DNA of 64,000 nt from Colius striatus (lineage: Eukaryota > Chordata > Aves > Coliiformes > Coliidae), in NCBI RefSeq assembly GCF_028858725.1, contig NC_084772.1, forward strand, positions 19,073,548 to 19,137,547, given 5' to 3'. Position numbers and translations under genes: made by a program. Numbering within the stretch: position 1 is the first letter of the stretch; each line of letters starts with the position of its first letter. Under the pieces are notes generated by a model, which saw only the letters and a program-made list of their open reading frames with translations, made no database searches and was not told where the DNA came from. This document shows positions 36,622-50,057 of this stretch, piece by piece.

Positions 36622-39600
36622 CTAAAAGTGCTTTTGATGATGGACAACAAAAAATAATTCCTGCGTTTTCACCATCTTTTGCCTGACATTGTTCCATGTT
36701 GTGAGCAACTCAGCACCGTGCATAAGCACTAAATACTATTCTGTGCCTCAGATCTAGACAGCTGGTTCCCCAGATTTTGTGCAGAACTCTTTTACAACCC
36801 ATTTACTTGGCATACAACAGTTCCCTGCTAAATTACTCACTTTATTCTGTGGCCAACAGACTGGATGTGTGTGACATGTCAAGTGGAATTCAATCACTAT
36901 ATCAGATGTAAACAAGCTCTCAAGACTTGATCTCTTTCAGAAATAGAGACTTTGATAATGTGATCTCTCCCAGTCTGTCCTGAGCACTCCCAAGGGAGGC
37001 ATTAATAAAGGCAAGGCAAGATCCTCGTCATTTAATAGTAGTGCACTCTCTGCCCTTAGGCCAGTTTAGATTCAAGTTGGGGGTGAGAAGAAGTAAGAAT
37101 AAGAAAAAGAAAAGGCAACTTGCTCACAAGAATCCACAGCAGAAGCCGCTGAATTTAAAGGGGTCTCTCGAGTAGCCCTGAGGGGTTTGGAACACACATG
37201 GATCAATTTCAACAGACAGTGGAGCAGAAGGATACAGCAGTAGATTAGTCCTAATACTGGACTTGAGTCTCTGCTAAGTTAAATGAGACTCTCAGTGCAG
37301 GGAAAGCAGATAATGCATGGCTGTGAAAACAGTGTCTGCTGATCCAAATGTCCTCTGTTTCAGTTTCTAAGTAAACATTTCCTGTGGGAATGTGTGTTCT
37401 TCACACTGGATGCACTATGTTGTATCTGTGATACAGTGATTGGAATGTGTTATAGGGCCAGTACATGATGAAGACAAGTTTTTAACATCTTGATCTCTTT
37501 TCTCCTTATATGAGTAATATGAGTGGCATATTGAAAAGAACTAGTTCTTTATGTTGTTAGAAACTGTACAAAGATGTTTGGAGCATGTGATATATGAGAG
37601 TTACACTTGTCTGTGTGTGAGAGACTGTATCTGTTCCTGGATCTGAAAACACTGCCTGTTTTTTTGACTGCATTGCCAGAACATGGTGATTTTCAGTGAG
37701 GTGCAGCACATTTGCACACATTTCCCTTGATATTCAATAGCAAGTCCTTATTTATGCAAAAAATGCATAACAATACGATATCAAGCTATGTGCAGGTGTG
37801 CTGCTGTCATCTCCTCTTGCATGAATATGGTTTTGTCTGGCTCTGTACAAAACTGTGAAGCCTGTGCCAGGCAGAAGGTTGTTGAAAGGATCACGTAGTC
37901 ATAGCCCGTTTGAAAGAAACAACCAGTGAGTTTAAGAAGAAATGAAATGAAACTTTAACAATGCCCTAATTGCATGGCAGTAAAATTCAACTCTTATAGT
38001 TCTGGTCACATTATCTTAGAAATTCTTTGACTGTATCTAGAAGAAATCCATTAGAAGCGTAACCTGAAAGGGCTATGAAGAGGTCACCTTTCATTTCCCT
38101 GCTCCAAGGCTGCATGGGCTGAAAGACTTCAAGCAATATATTGTTTCCAAATTGTGTCTGCGTGCATGACTGCCAAGGGAAGAGTTCAGGTTATATACTG
38201 TAATTTTCCTACTTTCAGGTGTCAAAATACATAACTGGAGCAGGGTCAGTAACACATAGTCATATAAGAGAAAGATGGAAACTGAGAGGAGGCACATCTT
38301 GAAAATAAACTGGACTTGGAAAACAATCCTGGAAACAATGGGATAAATACTTGTGAATCAATACTTGTCAACCTGTTATTTGTGCACGTGGTGATTTCAT
38401 TATTCAGCCAGCCATGAACAGAACTCTGTCTAGAATAAACTGTTGAAAAGAAGCTAGTGCATTAACTAGAGGTAATAAGGTACACTGGCTGGTTTAGTTA
38501 CCACTTCTGTTCACATCTGCACCAGTAGTGTCTAGGGAACATGAGCAGCAGTAGACTCAGGGCACCTGTAATTAGTACTGCAAATTGCTAAATTGACCTT
38601 GCCAGAAGGAATGGAGCAAAAGTTCTCCTGTTAATTAATTTTCTCCCATGCTTTTGTAACTTGTGCATATAGTATGGAGATTTTAAAAAAAGCAGGCACC
38701 AAAGAGATGGTCTTAGGGTGGGAAATGATGGATGAAATACTGTTAGTTGGGCATTGGGTTTTTACCTGTGCTAAACTGAGGAATATCAGCATTACTGAAT
38801 GAGACAAGTGCCAGTGGTTTGGCTGGATCTGTAAAGAAGAAGGAAGAGGAATAGCACTTCTTTCATCCTTTAAATCAAAGCCAATGGCAACCATTGATTT
38901 CATCAGGAAATTATTGTTACCATCAGGAGGGAGTCTAGGGACATTCCTCCCCAAAAGTTCCTTAGCTCTACAAGGATGAAAGGGTTGCTTCATTTCACAG
39001 TTTCTTGCGTTTAATTTTCTGCTCTGACTTCATTTCTTCAGAGTGGAGGATATCAAATGACTATCCCTGCTGTTCTGTGCTGCAGTCCTGCAGCCTGCTT
39101 TGGTCAGCTAGGGAAAGATCGCCTGAGCCCTGCCTGTTACTTTCTGGGGCAGAACTGAGGCCAGGAGCTGCACAGGTGGGTGTTGAAGCTGGTTTGTACT
39201 TGCAGCAGAGTCCTTCTCTTGGCAGAGATTTCTAGTGCTTTATCAAACTATCTGGCTGCATCAGTTAATTGCTTGTTACAAAGTCGTGTCAGAATACTTA
39301 AAGATCCCAGTGAACTTGATAATTTGATTTTTTTAGTAGTTTAGGAGACCTCAGTTGTGCTGGGGCAACACAAAAGCAATCCTACAACCTGCAGCATGCA
39401 TGCCTGCTAAAGGCAAGGCTAATCAATCAGTGCAGTTGCCACCACTATCTATGTAGTCTGAGATGGAGTTTGACTTGAAAGATGAAGAGGAAATTAAGCA
39501 TAACAGAGTGATAATAGAATGATCAATGCTGCTTACTGCAGACTTTGCATGTTGCTGAAAAGAAGATATTTTGTCAATGCTAGCCACAGATGTGTAAATG

Positions 39601-42600
39601 AGGTGCTAAGTCTTATCTGAAATACAAAACTAAATGGAAGTGACCGGTATGGTAGAGTTAACATTGCTCATTGGTGCTTTACTGAGAAAGCAAGAAAAAC
39701 AAGAAGGATGAGATGATGTCCCAAACTTTCTCACTCAAGAAGGTGTAGATAGTTCTGGTGGTTGTCACTGAATTCCTTTTTCTGAGTATTTGAGTCATGG
39801 TTCTGTTTTCTCTCATAATCACTGAGTATAAAGAAGTGATTTTCCTCTAGCACCTGAGTAGCCTGAGTTGTGAACCAGAAATTCGTCATCAAAACTCTTA
39901 TTTGTTATCGAAAAACTACTTTCAATGGCAATAAATGATCAGTTTGGGATAAAATTGTTCTCTTCAATGGTATCTTCTGTAGAAGGAGCCTTCATTCAAT
40001 AATAAAATTTGTGCTGAGTATCATGGGCCCCAGATTCATCTACAACGAAGCTGTTTTGGTCACCAGAGTGTTCCTGAATACTGATCTGGGGAGGAACGTG
40101 CTTATGTCTCACCTTGGGAATCCTCCCCACTCAATAGGATTGGGCTCTGTAGCAGACATGTTTGCATAATGCTATTTTGACTTTTTTATGACATAAATAG
40201 TTCCCATAAGGGAAAATGAGACTTCTGAATATCTGATTGCTTATAGGATCTAGCATTTATTATTTATTCTACATGCTTTTATCAGTGGGTGTTGCTAAAG
40301 AGATATCCTCATCCTCGTGGCTTCCAGTGCTTTTACAGAATGTCAGGTTCTCAGGAAATCCTTAGGGACCTTCATCCATTTCCCATCCTTCCGTGCACGT
40401 AAGAGTTTCAGTGTCACTCCAGCTATGTTATTTTCAGCATTCTGAGTTGCTGCAAAGACTTAGGGATGGGCTTCCACACCCCGGCCTTATTTCACAGACA
40501 CCGAGGTCCTTATTCACAGCACATAATCCGCTCTCTGAAATGCTACTTTCCTCACTAATGTCAGATGATGAACCAGATAATGGGATTGCCTTATCCCAAT
40601 CATATGCTTCAAAAATCTTGCAGGGTCAAAACTTCATTATTTTAATCTTCCACTGGCCACTGTGTGAACTCTTTCAGCTCACTGGGGCTTTTCTACAAAA
40701 TGACATTACCTAACAGTGGATTGTATGAAATCTTTTCTAGTATCCTCAAATAGTCAATAGCTTTTTAATGCAAGACTTTGTTCTCAAATTCCTTTTCTGT
40801 GTAATAAACTTTTATTTCTTGCCATTACTGTCCATTCAAATACCCTGTCATTTAACTTTGGTTTTAATGTTAAGCTCAGGTTAAACCCATCCACACATCG
40901 ATCGCCGCTTAGCTTTAAACCTCTGAACATTGTATAGAGCTTTTAATTAACAGAACAGATATCTATAGTGAATCATAGCTGTCTTCTAATCCAGAATGAC
41001 TGTAGCAGCCTGACCATCAGCTGAGCAATTCTGTTTATGGTTTAGATGATGATCACTACATCACTGTTGATGCTCTGAAATTGGCATTGTCAAAACAGGA
41101 AGCTTTGAAGCAAACGGGAGAGAACTGACTTGATACTTGGGGATTCATTTGAATATGGAGGCCAATCACCAGTTTCAGAAATCATTTGGGTATTAGAACC
41201 CTTGGGGGTCTAGGAATTTTTTGGAGTGCATTGCATTGAATTAGGCATTCAGAGAGAAATAGCCTTGAGCAAGGGCTTGTCATGAAGCTCTGCTCCATCA
41301 ATGTCCGTCTTAGGTTCTGTTTCCAATGCACTGTGAGTAAATACCAGTCTCCCAGTATATGACTGCATAGTTCCTTGACATTCATTGCATTCCAAATTAG
41401 TACTGTTGAGGATTTTCTTCTTTTTCCTTTACTGTTGTGAAAGGTTACATTTAAGTATATACATTTTCAAACTTGATGCAACCTGAGCCAAAACTCTGGA
41501 GTGTGTTCACCAGCCAGTTGGATTTGGCCAAACACCTTTTTTTATATCTCAGTTGATAACAGATATTAGCCTTGAGCTCTAGAGCTTTGATTACATTTAA
41601 ATCCTAATTTTTTGAGAGATCATGATCAGCTTGTATTCCAGATCAAGCATTGCTTGATGAAAATGGGTTAGAGGAAGGAACAGCAGTGAGAGCTTACCAT
41701 GTTCTACTCCTTGCAGCTCACCCTGCCTGCCTGGCAAACAGGCAGCAGAGCTATTATCATTCAAATAGCAATGAGATGTGGGATTTAGGTTTTTCAGGTC
41801 TCTGCTTTTTATACTCTTATAATAGAAATCATTAGAGAGCCACTGAAATATTTCATTTATCACAGTAAATTTAGATGACTCATGACATTAAATACAGTTG
41901 TGGGTCTGGGTCATGATTACTGCCAAGCAGGGTCCTGTTCTGGCTGAGTGAGGATGCGTTCAGTCAAATAGCTACATTATTATCCATCATGGCTGTTGAG
42001 TAAGGCCTGTTTCTTCCCTAGCAATGAGGCAGGTAGGAAAGTGTCCAAGAGAAGTGTCTGCCTCTTGCATCTGAGGATGAATTCAGATTCAAGTTTTCAT
42101 GCTTTTGCTTGAGTAAATCAAAAGAGTTTGAGCTAATTCAGCCATTCCAAAATGCCCTTTCCTGCTCTGCGTCCAACTCCTGTTCATACACTGGAGGAGA
42201 GTTATTACCTACGTGCTTGAGAAAAGGAAAGGAAGAGGCAGGCATCTCTGGAGCTAGACAGTGATGAGGTTACAAGGAAATTATGCTCCCAACTACAAAC
42301 ACACAGAATTATCACATACCATTAAGCGTTTCTCTCTTCTGTCACATAATTTATGTCCAATCTGTCACGACAATCTTGCTCTGGCATTTGAATGAATCTC
42401 AGCCTTTGACTCCCATCCTCTCCAGACAGGTTTTTAGCTTGACAGCCAAAAATCTGCTAGTTTACAACATAAATTCCCTGTCTTGAGTTCCAAACACTGG
42501 CTTTACAAATTGCACTTTCATTATGTAAAATAAAGCAATTTAGATCCATTGACAGTAGACACAATGCTTGGGTGCACACTGCTTGGCCTGATATATTTGA

Positions 42601-45600
42601 TAGCTTGAAACTAGCTGCCTTTGAAAAGTGCAAGTGCTTCTCCTGCTGCATGATCCTTGTGTCTATAAGCACAAACCTACTCATCTTCTAGAATGAGGCA
42701 GGTCAGTTTTAAATTCTGAGTTTAGCCATTTTGATCTGGAATGAAATGCATAAATATACCTTAATTTGTTTCTCTTGCTTAGGCTTGCTTGTTTAGGCTT
42801 CTGTTATAAGGCTGCTTATTAGCAATAATAAACTCATGCACTTTTTTTCCTCTGAAACACAGGCAATGTATAATTATGTTATGATTTATTTTCCAACCTG
42901 AAGATCAGAACCTGAAGTATTTACTCAGACAGAATTAGAAGTCAAGGAGAGTAATCAGTCATTCACAACAAGGGAGCTGTAATTCTTTCTATGTCCATTT
43001 AGTACACTGAGTACAGAATAACCCTGTTGCTAAGACCTCTGATAAATGCAAAGAATAAAAGTCGAGTTTCTTATTTCTAATGCACTTTCACTCTGAGCTT
43101 TATTAATGCAGTAGCAGTGGTAAATGGTAGTTTAGCTATTCTAATGCCAAAGATACAAGGTATTTTTGGAAATGCTGATAATTCAGGACCCCAATCACCT
43201 AGCTAAATGAGAACACTGGATAAGGCAGCCTCAACTTTACCATTTCCTTCCATATGGATATGGAATATTGGTGGGATTTCTTTCACTGGTCAGATGTGCT
43301 CCAAAAGCTACCCATTGTGTAAGATTGTGTTTGGTTTTGGGGGTGTGTCACTGAGTTTTGGCCATGACATTTTCCTCTTCTCCAGTCCATACTAAGTGTT
43401 CCTGATGGATAGTTGTCCTACTGTGTGTTTGCAGATCCCAACCACTCGCTACAACTTTGGATGTAAACAGAAAAACTTCTCATGGCATGTAAGGAGATAC
43501 AGGATTACAATTCAGCTATGTTTTCAAGGCAAGAGACAGCCCACTAAGAAACCATATGAGCAAACAGGCTGATTTGAGAAAGAGTAATCAGTATGTCTCT
43601 AAAAGCATGATGCCTATTTTCAAGCCTGAGTTTTCAGGTAGCTGTAAACCAGTATGTAGGAAGTGATTTTTCATGTCTAATTTAGTAAAAAGATCATAAA
43701 ACTTCCCAGATTCTGCATCCTTTTAATTTCCAGCTGTCTCAGGAAAGAGCTGTCACCATAACTCTAAGTCTCAATGTACATTTAGTTAACAAAACACTTT
43801 ATTACATCTCTCCATAAGTCTTGACATTAATAGCCAAATGTTCAGCTTCTTTATTCTGGTGAATGGTGAGTTTAGAGTAATAAAATATGATGGAATCAGT
43901 ATCAACCAAAATGATTATTCCATGAAAATGTAAGTAATTGAGCAGACAGGTAACCATACCTGGATCCCAGGAGGAAGTCGGCTGTTAACATAGATGTTAT
44001 CACTTTTTAGGAATTTCAGTGGGTGTTTGGGGTTTGTTTTGGGGCTGTTAAAAACAAGCCAGCACTCTGACATCTTTCTTGTCCCTTAGAAATTAACAGC
44101 ACAGAGGCAATCTCATGCAGTTCATTTAAGAAATTATTAGCTGAAGCACTTAGAGGTTGGTTTTGTTTGTGTCAGTGGAGTTAAGCTGTTTTCCACCAGC
44201 TGAGGATATGACAGGTATTTCCTTGGATTTTCCACAAATCACTGCACATACAGTATTTTGGGAATAAAAATTTCTGACTGTGTGGTTTTTGAGTCATGTT
44301 GTGTGTGGAAGGACTCTAGGCCCTACCTGTAGGATATACACAGATGTATTTTGGTCAAAACACCCAGGAAATGCTGCTGTTCATACCTTGACTTCAAAGC
44401 AAAGTTAGAGTGATGCATATGAAATGGAACAGATCTTCTGCCTTCTGATTTTGGACCTGTTAGGAAAGCTATTTTCCAATGGGGAAAAAAAACCCCAACT
44501 CTGCCATTATGTTCAAGCTACAGGAGCTGTTAGTCCTCCAAAATGACTGTTTGTAAACAGTAACATCTACTGAGCTCTTCCTTCCATTTTTTGTTCAGCT
44601 GGCCTGCACAGGACACAGATAGATGTGCTCATGCCTTACTCTTTTGCAAATGCGGCTCTGGCAAGTGTCACTGCGGCAATGTCCACCAAAAATGTCACTC
44701 AAGAGAAACATTTGCCAGATCTGCCTGTGGGTTGAATGTAGTCTTGTCTCTCCCTCTAAGAAAGGCCTTTGGGAGCCATAGAAGAGCTGGTAGTGAGCCA
44801 CGAGTGACTTGCAGCAGATGCTAAATATTGTAACACTCAGAACAGTCAATTTTTTACTGTGAGATCTGAAACTCTAGAAACTTTATTCATTACTGGGGAA
44901 TGGTTACTGTGCTTTTAAGGGACTGCATAGAGGAACTTGTGGGAACAGAACAGGCGAGTAAGTGTATATATAAACTTTCCAAGCACTCCCTTAGTCTGAA
45001 GTATCCTGAGTTTAAAGCTACCTCACACTCTCAGTTGTTTATACAATGGTGCTTAACACTGAACCTCACTGAAACTAGAATCAGTAAGAGGGTTCCCATG
45101 GGTTCACTGAACACTCATTTGTTTCATGTTTCATGTGAAGAGGTACAAGGCAACATTACGTAAGGCAACATATGTAGGAGGTAGAGAGAAAAGCAAATTA
45201 GAGAGAAAAGAAACAGGGACTTTCAAGCTGCTTGTAATTTGTCTCACCTGGTTGAGGTGAATGTTTCATGTACTTTATTTCTGGTAAGTAGTCTTAACAT
45301 TTTTCTCCTGCAGGTTGCACTGTCTATGGCTTGTCAATCTGTGCTGAGTTTCAGTCTCAAAGGACAGATGGTTGTGTACTGCAAGACTGACAAGAAATGG
45401 TAAAATTAATTAATTCAAGAAATCAAAGGTGGTTCTTACATAGTCCAAGTGTAGGGGATGTACTGTGCAGCCCCAAGACTCCAGTCCTGCTGCTGCCAAT
45501 TTCTTAGCACATCACTTCATCCATGTCAGAACTTTCTGGAAGGCAAAAAGTGCCCACTACCAACTGCTGGGTCCAGACCTTGCCACGGGAAAGATCTGAC

Positions 45601-48600
45601 CCCAGAGCAGATGAGCAGGAACTTCCTAGGTGACCTTTCCAGCTGTCAGAGGGTCATCCCACTGAGGTGCCTTTGATCCTGAGGAGAGGCATAAACTGAT
45701 GCATTGCTGTTAAGATAACAAATCTGAGCAGCTGCATCTGTTTAATTGGTACTCTCAGCAGAACGTGACTGTAGAGGGAGCCTGGAGGAAAGTAAGACAT
45801 CACTGAGATATGAATTGCAAATGTTTTAAAGCTTCACTCTCCCCTGGATAAATCCTCCTAGGAGCTGTGGTAATTGTGCTATTACCATTCCTGGACAAAC
45901 TCCTGCACTTGGATGAAAAGTTTCTTACAGTGCAGGAGGGCATCTAACAGAAGTATACAAGAGATTGAGTTAATATGTGGCATTTGTCTGTCATACAGCA
46001 TACTGAAGATTTTCCAGCACTACTGAAGATATTTGGACATCTCAAAGGGTGTTTTAGACCATTTTCACAATTGTCTTCAGGAGTTCAGTGCTAAACTCCC
46101 AGATTTTTTGCTGAGAACTGTGAAGGTCCTTAAATACTAAAAATCTCTTAAAAATGTCCAGAACCTAAGCCACCTTTGAAAATCTTTATTATACAGGAGG
46201 TATATCAGTTGCTCTGTGTCTTACATTGCCAAGAACTGTATCTATCATTCTTATCTCTTACCCATTTATCAGCTGAGTGTCACTGATATTTCCAATAGAG
46301 ACCGTGGTGAGTGGTGCTGCCAAAAATGTAGTATGTGAAGATAAAGTGCAAACTTGATGTAGAGTTGTATTAGGGGGTTGGCTCCACATTCATTTTCTCA
46401 TATAAAAAATTTATTTCAATATCATGCTAGATGTTCTTAAATGTGTAACATTGCTGCCTAGTCAAGAACCTTTTCTATCAAACTGGATGTAACTTTTTCC
46501 ATCAATAGTACATTGTTTTTACATTGAGAAACAGAGTGCCAAAGCGAAAGCTGGAACTTGCATCTGCTTTGGATTAGATTTACAGACCATCATGGCAACA
46601 AAAGAAAATAAAGACATTGCTTATGACTTGAAATAATTTGATTTCAGGTTTTGCATCCAGAAGCCTGATTGTTACTCTCTTTTGAAAGTAATCAAATCTT
46701 GGCAGCACTGGCCGTTGTGTGAGTGGCAGTCCCTTGCAGTAAGGGATTTATGGTAGAACACAATGTGTTGAACTGATCCTGTTCTCTTAGATGGATCCTA
46801 CAGCTAATAAGTCAGTGAGGAGAACTTGAAATATGCTTTATACTGTGGATTCAAGTTAAAATAAATGCTGAGTCTGCCAATAGTTTTCTTTAAAATACAC
46901 ATAAGCACTTTTCACAGCATTTTGCTTCTCAGTGGTTTGCTGAATAGCTCTTCAAACTTTGCAGCAACCTGATGTGTCAGCCTTTTCCAGTTGTGTCAAA
47001 CTGACCACCAGTGCAATAAAACAGTTGCCTGATTTGTACAAATAGTCATTATTAGTGCTAAGCTGTCAGAAAAATGAGCAGGAAGCTGGTGCTTCCTGAT
47101 GCTTGATGTTCTGTAATACAGAATTGTTGGAAGCTGCATTCCTCTGAGAAGTGGATGGGAAAGTATTGCTGTTGAGAAAAACTTTGTCTTCCCAAGGCAG
47201 CAAGGGGGAAGCCAGCTTCTGAGAACCTGCAAGCTATGAGTTCTTTTTCTTTCCTGAAAAAGAAACAAAGGATTTTGTCCTACTTTTCTAGAGATTAGCT
47301 TTTGTTTAATCTTCCAATCTTCTGTCATAGCAAATCACCGACTAATAACAACATACTAGTTAATCCTTATGAAACATGTAGTGATAATTCAGCCCAAGAA
47401 AGAATTCATGTTTTACTTCTGCCGGCTCCAAGTTTGTGCTTAAATTTCTGTTGTTACAGGAGAAAAAAAGATAGTTTTTTCTCTTCAGTTTTCCTTTTTT
47501 TTCCCTCTGAACTCTGAAATCATTATATTCCTAGATATTTCAGGCATCCTCATCACAGATGGTAATTTCTTACTGGGTTTCATTTTATAGTCTCTTAGAG
47601 CAAACCAAAGGTCCCTTCCACTTCATCAGTAAACCAGTAAGAAGAGAAAACCCATTAATTACAGGTGGTGTTTATGTCTAAAGGTCTGATTTGGCTTCAC
47701 ATAAATCAACATTTTTAATTGTCTTGGAAGAAAAACAGCTCTTTAGTAAAAAGAAAGGAAAAATCTAGAAATAGAAAGCAATGTGCAGCATGTCATTAAT
47801 GTTTTTGGTTGCTATGAGGACAAATATTTACTTCAAAACAGTTTGAGAAAAAAATGTCACATCAACCATTTCTCTTAAAGACATTTCATCACTATTATGG
47901 TCATTCAAACACCCATATATTATCAATCTACTGCTTTCTGCATATAAAAATCATCCTGAGACTGCAGGTTCCACAGCAGCAATCACACAGCCTGGCAAAA
48001 AGGTTAATTAAGTGTAAAAACTGCTAGGCCAACAGAAAATATCTGACCAGGCTGAGATGTGCTTTAAGCTACTCTTCATTTACCCTCTGTGCTGCCTCAT
48101 GCTTAGTATGTAACACTTAAACAGCTGAGGGCTTTTTCAGTACATTAATATGTAAGGAGCAGGGAAGTAGAGATTCAGCTTTGGAACTTTAAGCCGGGTG
48201 TCAGCTTTGGTTTTCAGCTGCAATTTGGGGAAATCTTGTGTGGTGCTCTCCCAGGATTTCAGTCTCCACATGTTGTCAATAATGTAATAAAGATTTTGCA
48301 CTGGTCTTGTGGGACAAATCTGTTTGTTAAATCATTCTAATGAACATAGTGCTTCTGCTGTTAATCTTCCATATGTACAGCTATCAGGTTGGAGGGGAGC
48401 TGGTCACATTTTTATTGGGTGCATGACAAAATACAGGCTGGACAGTACTTCACAGACAAGTCAGTAAACAGTGATAATCAGTGAGACCTGCTGATGACAA
48501 GCTTTAAGACTGCAGTTAGAGCCACATTTCAAAGTGTGCTTTATGGAAGTGAGACAGCTCTCTTACATTGCACTGGTTCCAGCCCAGTTCCCTGTGCACG

Positions 48601-50013
48601 TTCTTGCCACCTTAACCTTGTCTGCAGTGCTTCATTTTTCTCTTTTCAATCTGCCTCCTTCAGATCTTCCCACTGACTCACTCACTGGTGTATCCTTCTG
48701 AGACATTTTAAAAATAGATGACTGAAAATAAGAACATTACATAAAAATGTGGAACCACTAAGACACATGGAAAATGTTCATAACAAACCACTCTCCTTCC
48801 TTTACGTTTTGCATTGACCATGAACTCTCCTGAGCAGACATCTTCATTCTCTCTACATGTAATACACACAGCATACAGTGCTGCTGGATCTACAGTCAGT
48901 GATGAGTAACCCTGTGTCAGACTTCAGCCATTTCAGTGGCTTAATGTTGAGGAAAAATCTACAGTCTAGGCTGGATGATCAAAATCATACTTTTAGGCTT
49001 CCAGTTCAATGGAGTCACATTTGTAGGTGCTTGCCCATGGAACATGGTACAGTAATAACCTCTGTGTTCAAGAATCACACTACTCAGTCTAAAAACAAAC
49101 CATTGTCACAAATATGGCAATTATAGATAAAATAAATTTTATCTAGAAAGAGGATGATGGAATTTAAATCTTTTAAACATGACATTTAATCTTTTGGCAA
49201 TATAAAGACTTGAGTTAATTTTCAATGTTCCCTGTTTTCCTTTTCCTCTTACACTACAAACTTGGATTGTCTTTTGAACTGTGAAAGGAGCTAGTACAAA
49301 ATCTATAACAGAACCTGCTGCCTTTTTAATGGGGGAAAAAATACCCTGAAAGTGAATTTCTCAGAGTGCATAACAGCATTCTTTTGCCATCCTATGTCCT
49401 GGGAAACTCGCTCTGTCATTTTCCTTCCCTAAGGATATTACCTTCTGTGTAAGGATATATGTTTGGGTGAATGCCAGCTAAAGCTTTTCCCTTTCTCCTC
49501 TTCCTTTTAGTTGCTTTCAGGACTTTACAAAGAGATAGAGAGCCACAGCATGTGAAGAAACATCTTGGTGTTAATTAACCAGGCTGGGGGATGCAGGACA
49601 CCTGAGATCATTATAAATTGGTAGGGGCTGTGTGGTCAGTATGTTGGCAGACAGGAGGAGAATTTAGGCTGAAGGAAATTAGAGGGGTTTTCCTCTGTCA
49701 ATCTTTAAATTTAGAGCTAGTTTCTCTTGCATTATTTATTGGTTGTAGAGTTTCATGTATCCCTCCTGAGTGCTAGAGGAAAACATTACATAGGCGTTCT
49801 CTATGAGGCATCTCTACTGAGATAAGCTGAGGAGTTTAATTAAGTTAGGGCTTGGGTGTATTGAAGGTAGAAGAAAAGCAAGTTTGAAGTCCAGGATGCT
49901 GAGATCTGCCAATATTTTTATCTTTACAGCTGACCAGAAGTTTAAATCTTATTCTTTCCCATCCTATTTATAATGTTTCTTTCTAGTGGGAACCCTGGGC
50001 TGAGTGATCTGCA

Positions 50014-50057
50014 TGATGCCCCTTGGATGACAGTGTGATGCCCCTTGGATAATAGTG
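50014..50057. repeat. 22-bp tandem duplication
   Basis: TGATGCCCCTTGGATGACAG plus TG is followed directly by TGATGCCCCTTGGATAATAG plus TG, two differences in 22 bp. This is probably a recent small duplication. Confidence 0.85.

Noticed and set aside
38631-38993. 120-codon minus frame with a donor-like CACAG|GTAAA at 38766
   Set aside because: No acceptor at the other end, no family resemblance and no supporting neighbour exons.
44591-44849. Cys/His-rich plus-strand frame suggesting a zinc-binding domain
   Set aside because: Cysteine spacing fits no zinc finger or chorion pattern, and the opposite strand is equally open.
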